Shown: positions 11,134 through 22,760, counted from the stretch's first letter. The stretch: DNA of 64,000 bases from Siphonodentalium dalli (GCA_032622095.1 CP136061.1:196586935-196650934), one strand, 5' to 3'. Numbers and translations: made by a program. The notes: a model not told the origin generated them from the sequence alone.

Positions 11134-12140
11134 ATGAGTTTAGCGCTTAATTCAAGGGTGTGTGGAAATGGATACTACCCGAGGGCTATTCAATATCATG
11201 TATATGGTTCAAATGCAGATGATTGGGTAGTATTTTTGGCGGATGAGGGTACAGGGACTACTGATTCGTATTGGTTGACGTTGAAACCGTTATATGTACA
11301 CTTAACGGGGTACGATCTGGGGGACAGTCTGGTAATTCTCGATTGTTTGCATTTGATATTGTTGATATTATTGATAAGATAGAGAAAGGTACTTACTATA
11401 CGTTCATGATTATATAGCGATTGATATTCAGGCAGGGTTAATGGACGGGTTGTTAGACATTCGTAAACTAGATGGTCCAGTCGAGAGTCCATTAACCGAC
11501 TTAAAACAGAGTTTCATAATATACAAGGAGAAAGTACATTTATACAGACGAAACATTCCGATTAATGAGACGTTTACGAACTTTTTTTCTGGAGACAAAA
11601 ATAATCCTCAACTGACAGCAAAACCACACCCCTTGACCCGACTCGTGTGAGTGGGAATTACATGTCGATTTTGCCGTGAACAAAATAGACACAATGATAC
11701 CAAGCGGTACACCTTTGTCAGTAAATAAAAGTTGATGTACGCAAACTTGATAAATTATTTGTTTTGTGCTGTACATTGTATAGTATATACACGTAATATA
11801 TACTGTTGATGCAATTACATGTATCTATATTTTGGGCACGTATGCATTTTAGAACATTTTTGACTCAATATCAATGTTGTTTCCAGAAGAACAGTAACAC
11901 TATTAGTGGAGTCTCGAATCTATTAGATCCCCCTGGTATGCCTTATACTGACTATGGCCATGGGGTTCACAAGTACTATGCAGATGTGTGTTAACGTGGA
12001 CGTGTGCAAGAAGTGAACTATTTCTCTGATATATAGAGGTCCCATTTGGAGCTCGTTGTGCATAGATTGGGAGACATGACCATTCTAGATTTTACGAATG
12101 TCGACTTGTGGTGTAGATATATGGTATAAAGCATGATATA
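11134..12140 (+). pseudogene. Decayed coding-like stretch, copy 1, unrecognised
   Basis: Several open segments in different + frames follow one another. 11134-11382 includes NADDWVVFLADEGTGTTDS, 11441-11650 includes YRRNIPINETFTNFFSGD, and 11806-11994 includes MPYTDYGHGVHKYYADV. Copy 2 (54912-55900) keeps the same segments with similar stops and frame breaks, plus one frame-preserving 6-bp insertion. This suggests an old gene or transposon/virus-like coding region already broken before the duplication. The minus strand is also open (11196-11492), so direction is uncertain. No family was recognised. Confidence 0.35.
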
Positions 12141-12144
12141 AAGT

Positions 12145-13112
12145 GCACATTCGGAGAAATATAAGGTCCAGGTAAAACAAAGGAGCTGGGTTTTAAATCA
12201 CAGTTAGGATATCTTAACATGATAGGTTGAGGCTATATAGGATTATTGACGAAATGACTGAGATATATGAAGAAGTGTTTTAAAGAGCAATCGCTATAAC
12301 ATTTTGTAAGTATTATGTGACGCTATCGTATGTTTACGTTATCGGTGTGGGATGCGTCTCGGTTTCGTGACTTTTGACCGAATACTGATAATCTCTGAGG
12401 CCCAGTTATCTGGCCTAAAATTTTAATAATTACGATAAAATGAAACTGGTTGTGGATTGGAAATGTCGCAAAGTAGAACGTACCCTGTATATATAGTTGT
12501 CGCAATCGGTAGAGGCCAACCAAAATCGGTCGACGTGCAACCTCTTGTGACCATCAATAACCATTATCGCCACGCCGATCTCTTACATTTATAGTTATAT
12601 AAACGTTACTATTTTTCGACTGATGAGGCCAAGTAGGCCTATAAATAATTTCTAACGGTCTCCTGGATCAAGTTCTCAGACCATCAACTTCGGAGGCGGA
12701 ACATTTTTGGATAACACTCGAAACTTTGAGCAGTTGCACAATGTATCTGGGACGCTTTAATTTCCATGACAAATTGGTTATACCCCAAATATGTGGGTAT
12801 TTGAAATAAAATGACATAAATTGACCCGACATTTCTATAATAACCCACGAAAACACAATTGATTAAGCCTAGCTTATATTAATTTTCGGGCCGTTGCGAT
12901 ATGCCTCACAGCCACAACACCAATAGGACAAACACGACAAGAATCAACTTCAGAGAAAAATTGAAACGCACGCCAATACTAATCCCTAATGTGGAATGAA
13001 TGCACATATTTATTTTTGGTTTTAACAGATTTAATAGGGATATTTTGAAAGTAAGTATATATGGCCATAACCATCACATGCATGAATGGACTTTTATGTG
13101 TGATATCATTAT
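12145..13112. other. Intron 1 stretch without recognised features
   Basis: AT-rich sequence closely matched in copy 2. Copy 2 is interrupted here by Helitrons at 56329-58413 and by the TIR element at 58778-59290. The empty A|T site for the former lies in AGTTATATAAACG near 12594-12606, and that for the latter in CGCCAATACTAATC near 12972-12985. No exon with convincing splice sites was found. Confidence 0.6.
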
Positions 13113-13767
13113 TTATCATATGACTCAATCATTATTTACTTTGGAAGCTATGTCATAAATCAATTTCATATCAATTACTAATTCATATCACCTTCCGATA
13201 ATTTGATTGGTTTGTTGACAAAAAGTGTGTTCTGATTGGCTGAATGGCAGCCGGGGGCCGAGCCGCATCTCTGACTAAATGCAGGTCAAATTCGTGCGCG
13301 TCAAATACATGAATCAACGCGATGCTGAAATTCTCGCAATTATAATCTTGAAATATATAGTTTTGGATATTGTTATACGATAAATAGAATATGTAATTCG
13401 TATTTATCTAATAAACATACGATATAATGTCACAAACTGAGAACAGAATAGCGCACTATATCTTCGCGTGAATATTATTTCTGCTAGTTCACCAGGTGTA
13501 ATTGGGCTTCCGGTGCAATGAAGTGACGTCACATTAACCTTTTGCTGTCGATGTCATATAGCTAATTGTGTGCGTTTTGGATATCATAATTAATTTATAG
13601 GTGTCATATGATAAATAGAATATGTAATTCGTGTTTTTCTCATATGATATTTATGAAACTCGTCACGAATTTTCAGTTTTCTCTCGCCGGAGGCTCGAGA
13701 AAACTGAAAATTCTTAGACTCGTTTCATAAATATCATATGAGAGAAACACTCATTTCATATCCTCTA
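13113..13767. mobile_element. 655-bp insertion private to copy 1 with a foldback
   Basis: Copy 2 reads straight through (TGATATCATTATATTCTAAT near 59417), so this block is an insertion in copy 1 or a deletion in copy 2, with TAT on both sides. At 13638-13743 it holds a near-perfect hairpin, with arms TCTCATATGATATTTATGAA and the reverse complement, then TTTTCAGTTTTCTC paired with GAGAAAACTGAAAA. A motif GATAAATAGAATATGTAATT occurs twice (13379 and 13610). No coding capacity. Confidence 0.65.
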
Positions 13768-14041
13768 TATTCTAATACGAACATGTTACAAATGGTAGTT
13801 GTTCAGTGGAAATAATGTTGGACATCTTTATGACAAAATATTTCATGTACTGAATATTCAGGCATCCTTATTAATCCAGCTACAATGTACATATATAGGC
13901 TCCATCACATGGACGCCCAATCTACGCGTCAAATAGTCACGCATCTAACAACTGAATCTCTCTGTTATATAACATAATGCTCAATTACAAAGGTAACTAT
14001 TATTGATATGTATAGTATAATTATATATATTTACTTTTCAG

Positions 14042-14200
14042 AACATATCCGGAATAAAGGCGTAAATGCCAGAGGAAGCTCCCGGTCCTTCCGATCCTCC
14101 TTTCGGTCCTCGTCCTTCCGGACCACGCGGCTTATTCGATCAGTCCCGCTAGTTCGGTCCACTCGCTTTGTTCGGACTTCCCGGTTAATCCGGGTGTCAA
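14042..14200 (+). CDS. Exon 2 (Arg/Ser-rich), TSP1 gene copy 1
   Basis: Bounded by TATTTACTTTTCAG on the left and the consensus donor CAA|GTAAGT on the right. It is 159 bp and phase 1 at both ends, so it joins exon 1 and exon 3 in frame. The open frame gives about 53 residues, very basic, with recurring SFRSS, RLIRS, FVRTS and RLIRV patterns: arginine beside a hydrophobic residue every few positions. It would be the N-terminal part of the secreted protein. No domain is recognised; heparin or matrix binding, or an antimicrobial-like segment, are guesses. A second frame reads short Gly-Pro-Pro stretches but has stops. In copy 2 the exon is 9 bp longer, again a multiple of three. Confidence 0.7.
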
Positions 14201-14709
14201 GTAAGTACATACATGTCAAGTAGGCTGTATACTGTACAACAATAAGTGTGAATGTGCCACACGAAATATGCCTTATTTAATGCTGGTTATAGTATAACAC
14301 GCTTCATATCTAATTGACTCGTCTCTCATTACGAAATTGCTGAATTGTGTTGCACGGATTTCGTTTGGAAATAGTACATAGATGTCTGACTGATTGGATA
14401 ATATTTCCCCGCCTCGGAGACTGAGAAATGTATGTCATGCATGACGGGCGAAGTTACTAGAAGTTTTTAAATCTAAACATCCGTATATCAGATCAAATCT
14501 AGTACATACACGTATACACGCAATTTATCGTTCTTGTCACATTAAAAATACACTGCTTACGTATACGCTGGTATATATGTGGTTCGGTTCCTGATATTGA
14601 TCACATCAAATGGCAGACAAAGATTGCTCTGTCGTAATTTAAATTGAACGATGGTTAATAATGGCCTGTCATATTTAACACACCTACATGTAAATTACTA
14701 ATTCTTATA

Positions 14710-14742
14710 ATAAAAAAAAAAATATATATATATATATATATA
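14710..14742. repeat. Poly-A and (AT)n microsatellite
   Basis: A run of A followed by about ten AT units. It is shorter in copy 2 (near 60515-60527). It lies in intron 2. Confidence 0.9.
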
Positions 14743-14954
14743 GATACATATGCATAGAGTCGACAAACATTCGAGGTGCAGAAAATAAACATATTTCAAA
14801 AATAGAAATCTAATAGCACTGAGCTTTGAAGGGTATAGATTCCCCGACTCAACTCAAATACATGTATATTCTCTCCAAAAGCCGAAGAAATAGTAATTTA
14901 GGGGCGTTAAATCTGACAGGGAATCACTAAAATAATGTGCAGTGATTACTCTAT

Positions 14955-15125
14955 ATACTCAATGCATATATACGACATATACCGCGTTCTACTCTACGCA
15001 ATGGCTGTATACGGCATATACCCCGTTCTACTATACGCAATGCATGTATACGGCATATACCCCGTTCTACTATACGCAATGCATGTATACGGCATATACC
15101 GCGTTCTACTCTACGCAATGCATCT
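14955..15125 (+). repeat. 39-bp tandem repeat, about four units (copy 1)
   Basis: Units carry CGGCATATACCCCGTTCTAC then TATACGCAATGCATGTATA; the period is 39 bp. Because 39 is a multiple of three, two frames stay open and simulate a repetitive protein (GIYPVLLYAMH). No splice or start context supports translation. The core ATATACGGCATATACCGCG reappears beside the foldback near 15545. A 22-bp perfect palindrome follows at about 15184-15205 (GTATGGAACGT and its complement). Confidence 0.9.
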
Positions 15126-15381
15126 TTATTACACGTTTGTTCCTAGAAATACAGTGCTATTGCTGTTCCATATTTACAAATCCGTATGGAACGTACGTTC
15201 CATACGCATGCATCTCGTTGACGTAAAATGACGTACATGACGTTCGCCTCAACCATGAAACTGGAACTATTTAAATAAAAGAATCATCACACATAACAAA
15301 AACGCCCTGTATGAGCATAAATAAACCTTTAATCCTGTATTTTTAATGCACGGATTCTAGGACGCGAAGAATGTAATAAAA

Positions 15382-15543
15382 ACAGAACGAAACGATGTAT
15401 AAATTGGTTTGTCGATATATACGGCACTCGTGCTGTCGCGGAAGGATAGAACTCGAGGCACAAGCGCCTCTCGTTCTATCCTTCCGCGACAGCACGAGTG
15501 CCGTATCGACAAACCCATTTACACATCGTGCATGTCGTTCTGT
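15382..15543. repeat. Long foldback in intron 2 (copy 1)
   Basis: Arms of about 75 bp pair almost completely: the left arm includes GTGCTGTCGCGGAAGGATAG and the right arm its exact complement. A loop of about 15-20 bp (GAGGCACAAGCGCCTC forms its own stem) lies between. Transcribed as intron RNA it would fold into a long hairpin. It is present at the same place in copy 2 (61162-61319). It is most likely a foldback MITE; a hairpin RNA precursor is possible but unproven. Confidence 0.85.
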
Positions 15544-15988
15544 GTATATACGGCATATACCGCGTTCTAGGGACTGTGTCACAGACATGTCCAGCTATTT
15601 TCAATTTTTCGCACAGAAGTGAAATAAACGCTGTTTATTTCTACATGTACCATACCAGGAATAGAACAGGAGTAGACCACGTGCAAATGATTGTTTTTGT
15701 TTGGAACCCAAACTTCGTGTTCAAAGTTGTATTTGTTATCACTTCAATGCGTCTTTCAAAAATGCTCGTAGCAAGGTAGTTCAACAATCTATCGACCTAT
15801 AAGATGCAGCGAAAAGCGTATATTATTATATATATGTATTTTGGAGCGCAGCCGCAAAGTGACTTTAATTTATTATTGGTATAACTCTCCAGTAACGAAA
15901 TATCGTGTGTTAAAACATCTGGTTATAAACATTACATCGTATGTTATATGCCATAACATGCAGTGATACATTCATTATTAATTCATAG

Positions 15989-16132
15989 CTGGACACTGGA
16001 CATCGTGGCACAGTGGTTACTGCAGTGTCACCTGCGGCACAGGTTCTGAGACAATAACACGGTTTTGCAGTGGCGGAATCAATTGTATTGGCTCACCATT
16101 CAGCAGTCAAGATTGCCACCGAGAGCCATGTG
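15989..16132 (+). CDS. Exon 3: TSP1 domain 1, TSP1 gene copy 1
   Basis: Acceptor TTCATAG, donor TG|GTGAGT, 144 bp, phase 1 at both ends. The 48 residues form a full thrombospondin type 1 repeat: HWTSW (a WxxW C-mannosylation motif), CSVTCGTG (the CxxTCG O-fucosylation motif), then four more cysteines, ending CHREPCG. The total is six cysteines, as usual for the family. TSP1 repeats act outside the cell in adhesion, matrix binding and axon guidance; which of these applies cannot be told. It corresponds to 63615-63758 in copy 2, with which it differs at three residues. Confidence 0.92.
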
Positions 16133-16224
16133 GTGAGTCTAGCTATATCTACTGTTGTGTACAGAGAACGTCAAACTTGTTGTAAGATTCACATGCCCTG
16201 CAGTTTACTACACATGTCGGGACA

Positions 16225-16640
16225 TTGAAGATCTCTAATTCGGCGTAATTCTATAGGAATTTGATTACTAAATTCGATTCCAGCTGGAATAGAATTTAGT
16301 GCACGATGTTAATAAATTTCGTATACAATTTCGACGAATTTGAGATCCATTTTAGCTAATCACATTTTAGCAAGGAAAAACGATATCGAAACGGCTGGGA
16401 GTTAAACACAAATTAATATTGATTTCCTTATCACAACCAAAGAGGAAGTATAAGAAGCCTTCAAGAACAAATATAGTTCCATTTTAAATGTGTCTTTCAT
16501 CAATGTTGACAAAATTGTTCAATAACATTTATCACCCATGTCTATCGCACAGGCAACACTAAATAACCCAACACAAATTGAATATCATAACTATATTCTA
16601 ATTAACATAATACTAATTCCGGCGCATTATTTAATAGTAT
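16225..16640. repeat. Dispersed repeat, inverted partner at 24310-24715
   Basis: Shares TTTTAGCTAATCACATTTTA-like and AATATTGATTTCCTTATCA-like segments, in inverted order, with 24310-24715. It also shares the segment around AACCCAACACAAATT. The two partners bracket exons 4 and 5. Its left part is also at the right end of copy 2 (63850-64000). Confidence 0.7.
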
Positions 16641-18590
16641 TTTCGAACCGATGCTGTGTTATTGATGTAAGTTGGTACATTTCAGCCCATCAACTAAGTT
16701 TTTTCTGAGATAGACCATTCCAGTACTATAAAATAACAAAAAGATGGAGTGTTAGTGTACTCCAATTCGCCCCAACCAATCCGCTCGCTGTCGAAATGAA
16801 TCCCAGTTAAAGATGGTACGCCGAAAATATCATTTCACGTCGATGTTGTTGTGAACAATGAGTATTCGACTATTGTTAAATTCCAACCAACAATGCAAGT
16901 AATTTACAAGAATTTACATTTGCTTGAGTACTCGAGTACTCAAGTCTTGCTTTACAACTGTACAAGATTAGGAAATTACCGAGGAACGTTCTCCGTAAAA
17001 TAATTACACTGTCTTGTGATTTTATAGCACAGGAGTGACAGGACCCAGCATTTAGTGTGGCTTAGGCAAGCTATCTGATATTTATGTTTTTTGAATGACA
17101 CGACAATCATTTTGGAAAATTTCCAACAATAGCCTATTGGTGTCAGGTTGTAACTGTTCAACAGTTAGAACACATAAGGTACCAATATGGTGGGTGCGAG
17201 TGAATTTCATGGAAGTACACGGAAGTCAGTTGGAGCATTCCGTTAAAGGGGTACTGTACACAGGGACGTGGCTAGAGGGTCACTGTTGGGGGTGTCCACC
17301 TTGGCCAATTCTCCAATTCCACCCCTTGAATCTCATCAGACCAAACACAAGTTTTGCATAATTCCATTTGCACCCCTTGAACCTCAGTGCTCAGGCCTAA
17401 TATCCTATATATTTATAAACCATGGTTCTACATTCCCGGTATGAGAACATTAAAATATTTTAACCTGAAAATTGCATAAATCCTAACATCTTGTGGTCTA
17501 ACTCCAGACAAATGCACACGGTTACGGACAAGAGACCAGGACACACCGGGCCGACCACCGGTACACATGATCATGTAAAAAATATGTTGATACGGGGCGT
17601 ATACGCAAGCCACTCACTGACTAGTGACTATACAATAACTTAAATGAGTATGTGGGACTAGTACCTTGCATATGATATAACATTTTGTTTATACATTTGC
17701 TTGAAAACTGTTAAAAAAATTACTCGACAACGATAATCTGTATTTTCGCATTCCGGCTAATCTGCCATCCGTAACATTACTTCGTACTCAACAGACTTTC
17801 AGATAATGGAAATATGGTTACCTTATTCTACGACTCAGAGACTATATAAACCATCAACAACATTTGAGTATAGTATCCCTTTAAATCAATTGCCTTTCGT
17901 CGGAAAGGTGTGGTGTATATGTATATGTCGTTTTCGCTGGGCTAGCATTACCTAGTTATTTAAAATTCCACGCATGACGATGTTATTTTAATAATTTATT
18001 CAAAAGACCTGAAATACAAGGATTATATTACTTATTCGTGTCTATATTTCTGGTCGCTTTGCGGTTATATTTCACTATTTACTTTATCAACTAAATCAAA
18101 ACAAGAAATGTTTTCCTAAATGTATATAATAACCCTTTGTGTCGGGTAATTTACTAATTTTAAAGTGATGAGAAATTCTTTGGTATAGGGTGATTAAATA
18201 AAAATTGAGAATAATCCTGCTCAAATTAGTAATTTTTGCAAATATTATATCCAAAATGACAACACACAAGGTCATTCTTATATAGTAATTGAATGCAGTG
18301 ACTCTCGATGGCGAAATAGTTTTCGTTAGTTTATCGCCGATTGTTTCGACCCGAATCCGGAAGTAAATATTTACAATTTAGCGTAGTTCCGACGATGTTT
18401 TCTATGCAGTTGTATACGGTCGATTTGCTTGAGATTTTCGGCGATGTTAGTAGAATGCTACATTCATCCAGTTGACATAGCGCCTGAGTACTAACTTATC
18501 AGTGTATCACATCGGAACAAGTCCTTAATATGTCTTTAACATTAGAACATTAGGAACACAACATTACATAGTGCTTTTCCGATATTCCAG
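16641..18590. other. Intron 3, mostly featureless
   Basis: Contains a perfect 22-bp palindrome (CTTGAGTACTCGAGTACTCA and onward, 16922-16943). GTTAAAGGGGTACTGTACAC near 17244 resembles the end of the MITE at 28650-28955. Around 17300-17395 there is a short direct repeat (TTCCACCCCTTGAATCTCA and TTGCACCCCTTGAACCTCA). No other exon with phase-1 splice sites was seen. Confidence 0.6.
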
Positions 18591-18731
18591 TCCAGCATTG
18601 GTCATCCTGGTCAGAAGAAGAGTGTCCGGAATCGTGTTTGAGGTCTGATACAAGATACTGCATGGTCGAACCTTGCGTTGGCGAGACGTCAAGAACAGTT
18701 GATTGTTATGGATCTCTGTGTCTTGACCAAG
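18591..18731 (+). CDS. Exon 4: TSP1 domain 2
   Basis: Acceptor CCGATATTCCAG, donor AAG|GTACAT, 141 bp, phase 1-1. It starts QHWSSWSEEECPESC and has six cysteines (EEC, ESC, RYC, EPC, VDC, SLC). WxxW is kept, but the O-fucose motif is not, because CPESC is followed by L instead of G. It is a divergent TSP1 repeat. It follows exon 3 in frame. Confidence 0.88.
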
Positions 18732-18804
18732 GTACATAATTAGTCATAGAGTACACAGTGGGACCTCGGTAACACTCAGTTGGTAATGTGATTGGCAGAT
18801 AGGT

Positions 18805-18990
18805 CGACTCGTTCAAGTTCAAGTTTTTATTTGTAATGTATATATCAACATAACAATGGTAAAAAAGTAACAAACAACAAATAGCGGTAATACATTACTG
18901 GGTGGTGGCATGATCTTCTGGTCGTCTTCATGCCATCTCCCAGGACAAAACTTCCTTTCTGGCTCTGAACTCCCCTGGTCAGAGGTCATA
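18805..18990 (-). mobile_element. Retroelement 3' tail, antisense, in intron 4
   Basis: On the minus strand the stretch ends ACAAATAAAAACTTGAACTTG, an A-rich end with a short tandem tail, as in LINE or SINE insertions. The body includes CCACCACCCAGTAATGTATT on the minus strand. No coding region. Confidence 0.45.
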
Positions 18991-20369
18991 CTTTCAAATT
19001 AAACTTGTGCTTAAATGACATTGCAACTTTTATCAACAACATAGTAATGCTACTGCAATATCATTGGATAATAATTATTGCAGTTTTTTCATTTAATGAA
19101 AATTGTTGAATGAAAATGAAAATGATGATGAGACAGAACAAGTGTCTAAATATCTAAACAGATATCAGTTTCCTATAATTTGTTAGTGATATGTTATATG
19201 TTATGACTACCTCATGACATGACGCCTGGACAGCAATCATGACAATATAAGTTGTTACACTCAACTTTTTCAAGGTAAGACTCAATTAACTCTAGTGTAA
19301 CCTGGCGTTTAAAGTTGGTACGTGGCATATACTCGTGTAGCGGAACATGTTTGTCAATAGTTTCCCTGTGTTGGTGGTTTCTACGTGCAGTGATGATTTC
19401 CCGGGAAGTGGCGATATAGTAGTTTAAGGGTATATTAACCCAATTTGATAAGATTTTTCAACAGTTGGAAATGTCATGCATAACAAATTATTCTGATATT
19501 TGTATTTATATTTTAATAAATATTCAGTCTAAAATCTGTTTTGACCAGGATTTGAGTACTTTCCTACAATCAGTGGAACATTGAGACCAAAATGGTAATC
19601 AGTTGAAGATTTCGATGCATAAATATTGTTTTTGGTTGGAATAACTTGAAATATCATTTGCAATAATTAAACTTGGGTGGATGCAGTTTCCCATAGCCAT
19701 ATAAACCGTTTTGTGTACGTACACTCTTAAAAAAAATAGGTACTCTAGAGTACATACGTAGGTACTAAGCTTTGTCCCAGTGGGAGTACCTAATTGTTGG
19801 TACTCTAGAGTACCTACTAAATATTTAGGTCACCGATGCCATGACGCACACGATATGAAGTGCCAAGAAATACACGCTTTCTTGACACGCCCATTATATT
19901 ATCTGAAGTACCAAATATCAAGACAGGTACTCTGAAGTATTTATATACTATGCATAGTACCTAGCAATGTGGTACTTCAGAGAACCAAACATATAGGTAC
20001 TATGCGGAGAACCTGCCCATATACCAAGCACTCGAAAGTACGAAAAATGGCCTACTGCAAATTTAACAATGTGGCATGTTAGATTCCAAATGATGCTACG
20101 GCGTTTAAACATCGAATTAAGTACAAAACCACATGGACTCCCTTGCATAGTGCTAAATGAAATATTCCGAATTATACATGTATTACTTTTATTAGTATAG
20201 AACCTTGATCGTGTTTTTGTACCGTACTTAATTCAAGGTTTAATATCTCGATTTCAGGATTTCCCTGAACTGTTCCCTGCATGTGGAGTAAAATTGGTCT
20301 GAATGTCTAAAATAATCGGCCAAATTTCTTAATTTGTGTGCAATAATATTAAAGTAAACATAAATCAAA

Positions 20370-21070
20370 TATCTTAAACAGGTCTGGATGAAACACCAAT
20401 CCATCAAGAATAGCCCGATAAATAAAAAACTACCTTGCGATAAATCGCAAACATTTGCGAATCGCAAACTACTTTGCAATAAATATATGCGATTTAGTGC
20501 AAAGGTTTTCGATTGATCACAAAGGTTTGCGATTAATCGCAATGGTTTGTGATTTATCGCAGATATATTTTTATGCATTGACACTAATGGGCTTGAACGG
20601 TATAAATATAAATCAGACATCTTCAACAGGTCTGGGTAAACCACCAATCGATGTATAATAGCACGGTTGGGCTAAAATAGACCGATCGGTCTTTCACAGC
20701 CAGCATGCATGTGTGATAAGGGGAGCAAACCTTTTCGATAAATCACAAAACAACTTTGCGAAAAATCACAAACACCTTTGCAATAACTCGCAAACCTTTG
20801 CGATAAATCTCAAGCATCTTTACGATAACTATAAAACTACTTGGTGATTATACTTTACAATTTATCGCAAACATGTTTGAGATTTATCACAAAGGTTTGT
20901 GATTTATTGCAGATATATTTGTATGCGTTGGCACTAATTCATTGGGCTTGAATCGTATAAACATAATAAATCAGACATCTTAAACAGGTCTTGATGAACC
21001 AAAACTCGATCTGCATGTATAATAGCATGGTTCGGGCTAAAATAGACTGATCGGTCTTTCACAGCCAACA
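20370..21070. repeat. GCGATAAATCGC-rich repeat, two to three units
   Basis: Units share CAGACATCTT-AACAGGTCT, ATAATAGCA-GGTTGGGCTAA and GATCGGTCTTTCACAGCCA. These alternate with dense copies of TTGCGATAAATCGCAAA in both orientations. The two best copies are about 365 bp apart. A related copy lies at 28280-28440. The 135-codon minus frame at 20240-20647 is a product of this repeat. Confidence 0.75.
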
Positions 21071-22319
21071 TGCATGTGGGACACGGGTAGCAAACCAATA
21101 CTTAAAACAAAATTAATTCTGATCTCTTTCGCAGGACACCATATAGTTATTTACTGAGAATATTCAAAATAAACATACATTACATGTATACAGATATTCA
21201 AACAAACAGATTCAAATTGTCAAGAAATTTAGAGTTCCCCACTCTTGCAACAGTGATCACTTTGCCAGGAAGACCGATCGGTCTATTTTAGCCCGATCAG
21301 ACTATTATAGTTAATCTGTGGTCCACGCAGACCTTTCTTTATACCCATAATAAATGTTCCAGAACCTGACGTACAGTATGTAAATAGCATGCGATAAGCA
21401 AAATACTCAACAATGGGGAGACCATTAACGGTGGTTAATTAAAAGTGACACCATGTTGTTTGCAAAATACCGTTATAGTACTCACTAGTCCTCGCCACAA
21501 TATTTTGGTGTTGAATGGGTCACCGGAATTATTATCACTCTCCCAAACAAATCGACACAGTGTTGAGTGTTTTGCGTATCGTACACTTCCAATGTGATGT
21601 ATCGGTACATGTATATGAACAAATGCTAAGATAACACAAAGAGAGTTTAATGTATTTAATATGTGATCAAGTTTGGTACAGCCATAGTGAATAAATTATT
21701 CTCCATTCGCATCTATACGTCAACGAGTCAATGTCATTTCCTGATCACCAGAGCCATATAATGTAGAATTTCGCGAATATGGTTTCCAGTTATGGAAGAC
21801 TCAGGTTATTTCCTAGCAAAGCGGAAATAACCGAATCGTTCAGAATGATAGCCACACATGTTTTTATAAGAACATGATGCATCTGGAAATTGTAATGGTC
21901 TACATGTACATGTATGTATACAGCTATGTTCTAATTGACCCCCCCCCCCCCTCTTAATGATGATGACCACCGATTTTACTCGACCGCGTTGATGCTATTA
22001 ACCATGATCAATGACAATCCTACCATGGATGACCTTCATACCTTTTTAAAGTCAGCATTATAACCACCACATAGTGTATATTTCTGGCATGGATTGACAC
22101 TGCATCGATGATGCAGTTGCGAATGTCGGTCAGTAACCCAACTTCAAATGTTGATTACACTGTAAACAAATTATTAATTGATACATATGTATATTGTTTT
22201 GTGTATATTTAACACGGTGCATGGCACTCACAAAAAGCTGGACTTTGTGTAAGGTGGCCATTTGTAAAATTAATACAGTGGTCGCAAAATATTATTACTA
22301 ATACCGTAGTATGATTACC

Positions 22320-22760
22320 GGCGGTTGCCACATGTCAACCACTTGACCATGGTTGAACGGCGGTATGGTATAACCGGTGCCATTAACGCTCTACAACCTT
22401 GTTAAAGGGGACGATTAATTAGAGCATAGCTGTAGTACGTTACCGGTACAGTGAACAAAGTCAAATTCTAATAAAAGCTTGTGACGGATTCAGTGATAAT
22501 GTGTGTCCCAGAATTGGATCCGTGTCTCCGAGATTATCCGTCATCCCATACATATATCACAACAATATCACAGCGTCAACGTCGTTTCGATCAAAAGAAT
22601 AGCAGACTCCCATTATCCCATAACTGGGCGATATGTTATGCCGTATAAGAAAAATATCAATCGTGGTGATACCACTTGACTGTGGTTGAATGGCGGTACA
22701 ACTGCTGTCATTAACGGCCTACAACCAGTCCATGCATACATGTACATCACAACACTAGGC
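22320..22760. repeat. Imperfect direct repeat in intron 4
   Basis: A segment near 22335-22395 (ACCACTTGACCATGGTTGAA, then CCATTAACGCTCTACAACC) recurs near 22665-22730 (ACCACTTGACTGTGGTTGAA, then TCATTAACGGCCTACAACC). No gene is seen at 21080-23919 apart from such repeats; a C12 tract lies at 21939. Confidence 0.65.

Larger units (their letters stand above)
5899..16374 (+). repeat. Segmental duplication, copy 1 (partner 50931-64000)
   Basis: Nearly continuous direct similarity to 50931-64000 at few-percent divergence by eye. The offset is 45032 at the left and 47626 at the right; the 2594-bp difference is the net effect of insertions private to one copy. Copy 1 alone has inserts at 8636-10456 and 13113-13767. 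Shared content includes exons 1-3 of the TSP1 gene, a MITE, a repeat-rich stretch, a decayed coding stretch, a 39-bp tandem repeat and a foldback. The window end limits the right border, so the block may be longer. Confidence 0.95.

Noticed and set aside
13029-13050. Possible 22-bp micro-exon between TTTTAACAG and GTAAGT in copy 1
   Set aside because: Copy 2 has GTCAGT where the donor should be and a shifted acceptor, and 22 bp would break the phase-1 chain.
14042-14200. Collagen-like Gly-Pro-Pro reading of exon 2
   Set aside because: That frame has in-frame stops in both copies and does not match the phase-1 neighbours.
14935-15231. 98-codon frame with a 13-residue repeat (GIYPVLLYAMH)
   Set aside because: The 39-bp tandem period is a multiple of three, so the frame stays open automatically. 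A second frame is equally open, and the sequence lies inside an intron.
20240-20647. 135-codon minus-strand frame
   Set aside because: Lies in the GCGATAAATCGC repeat; no start context, no partner exon and no recognisable domain.
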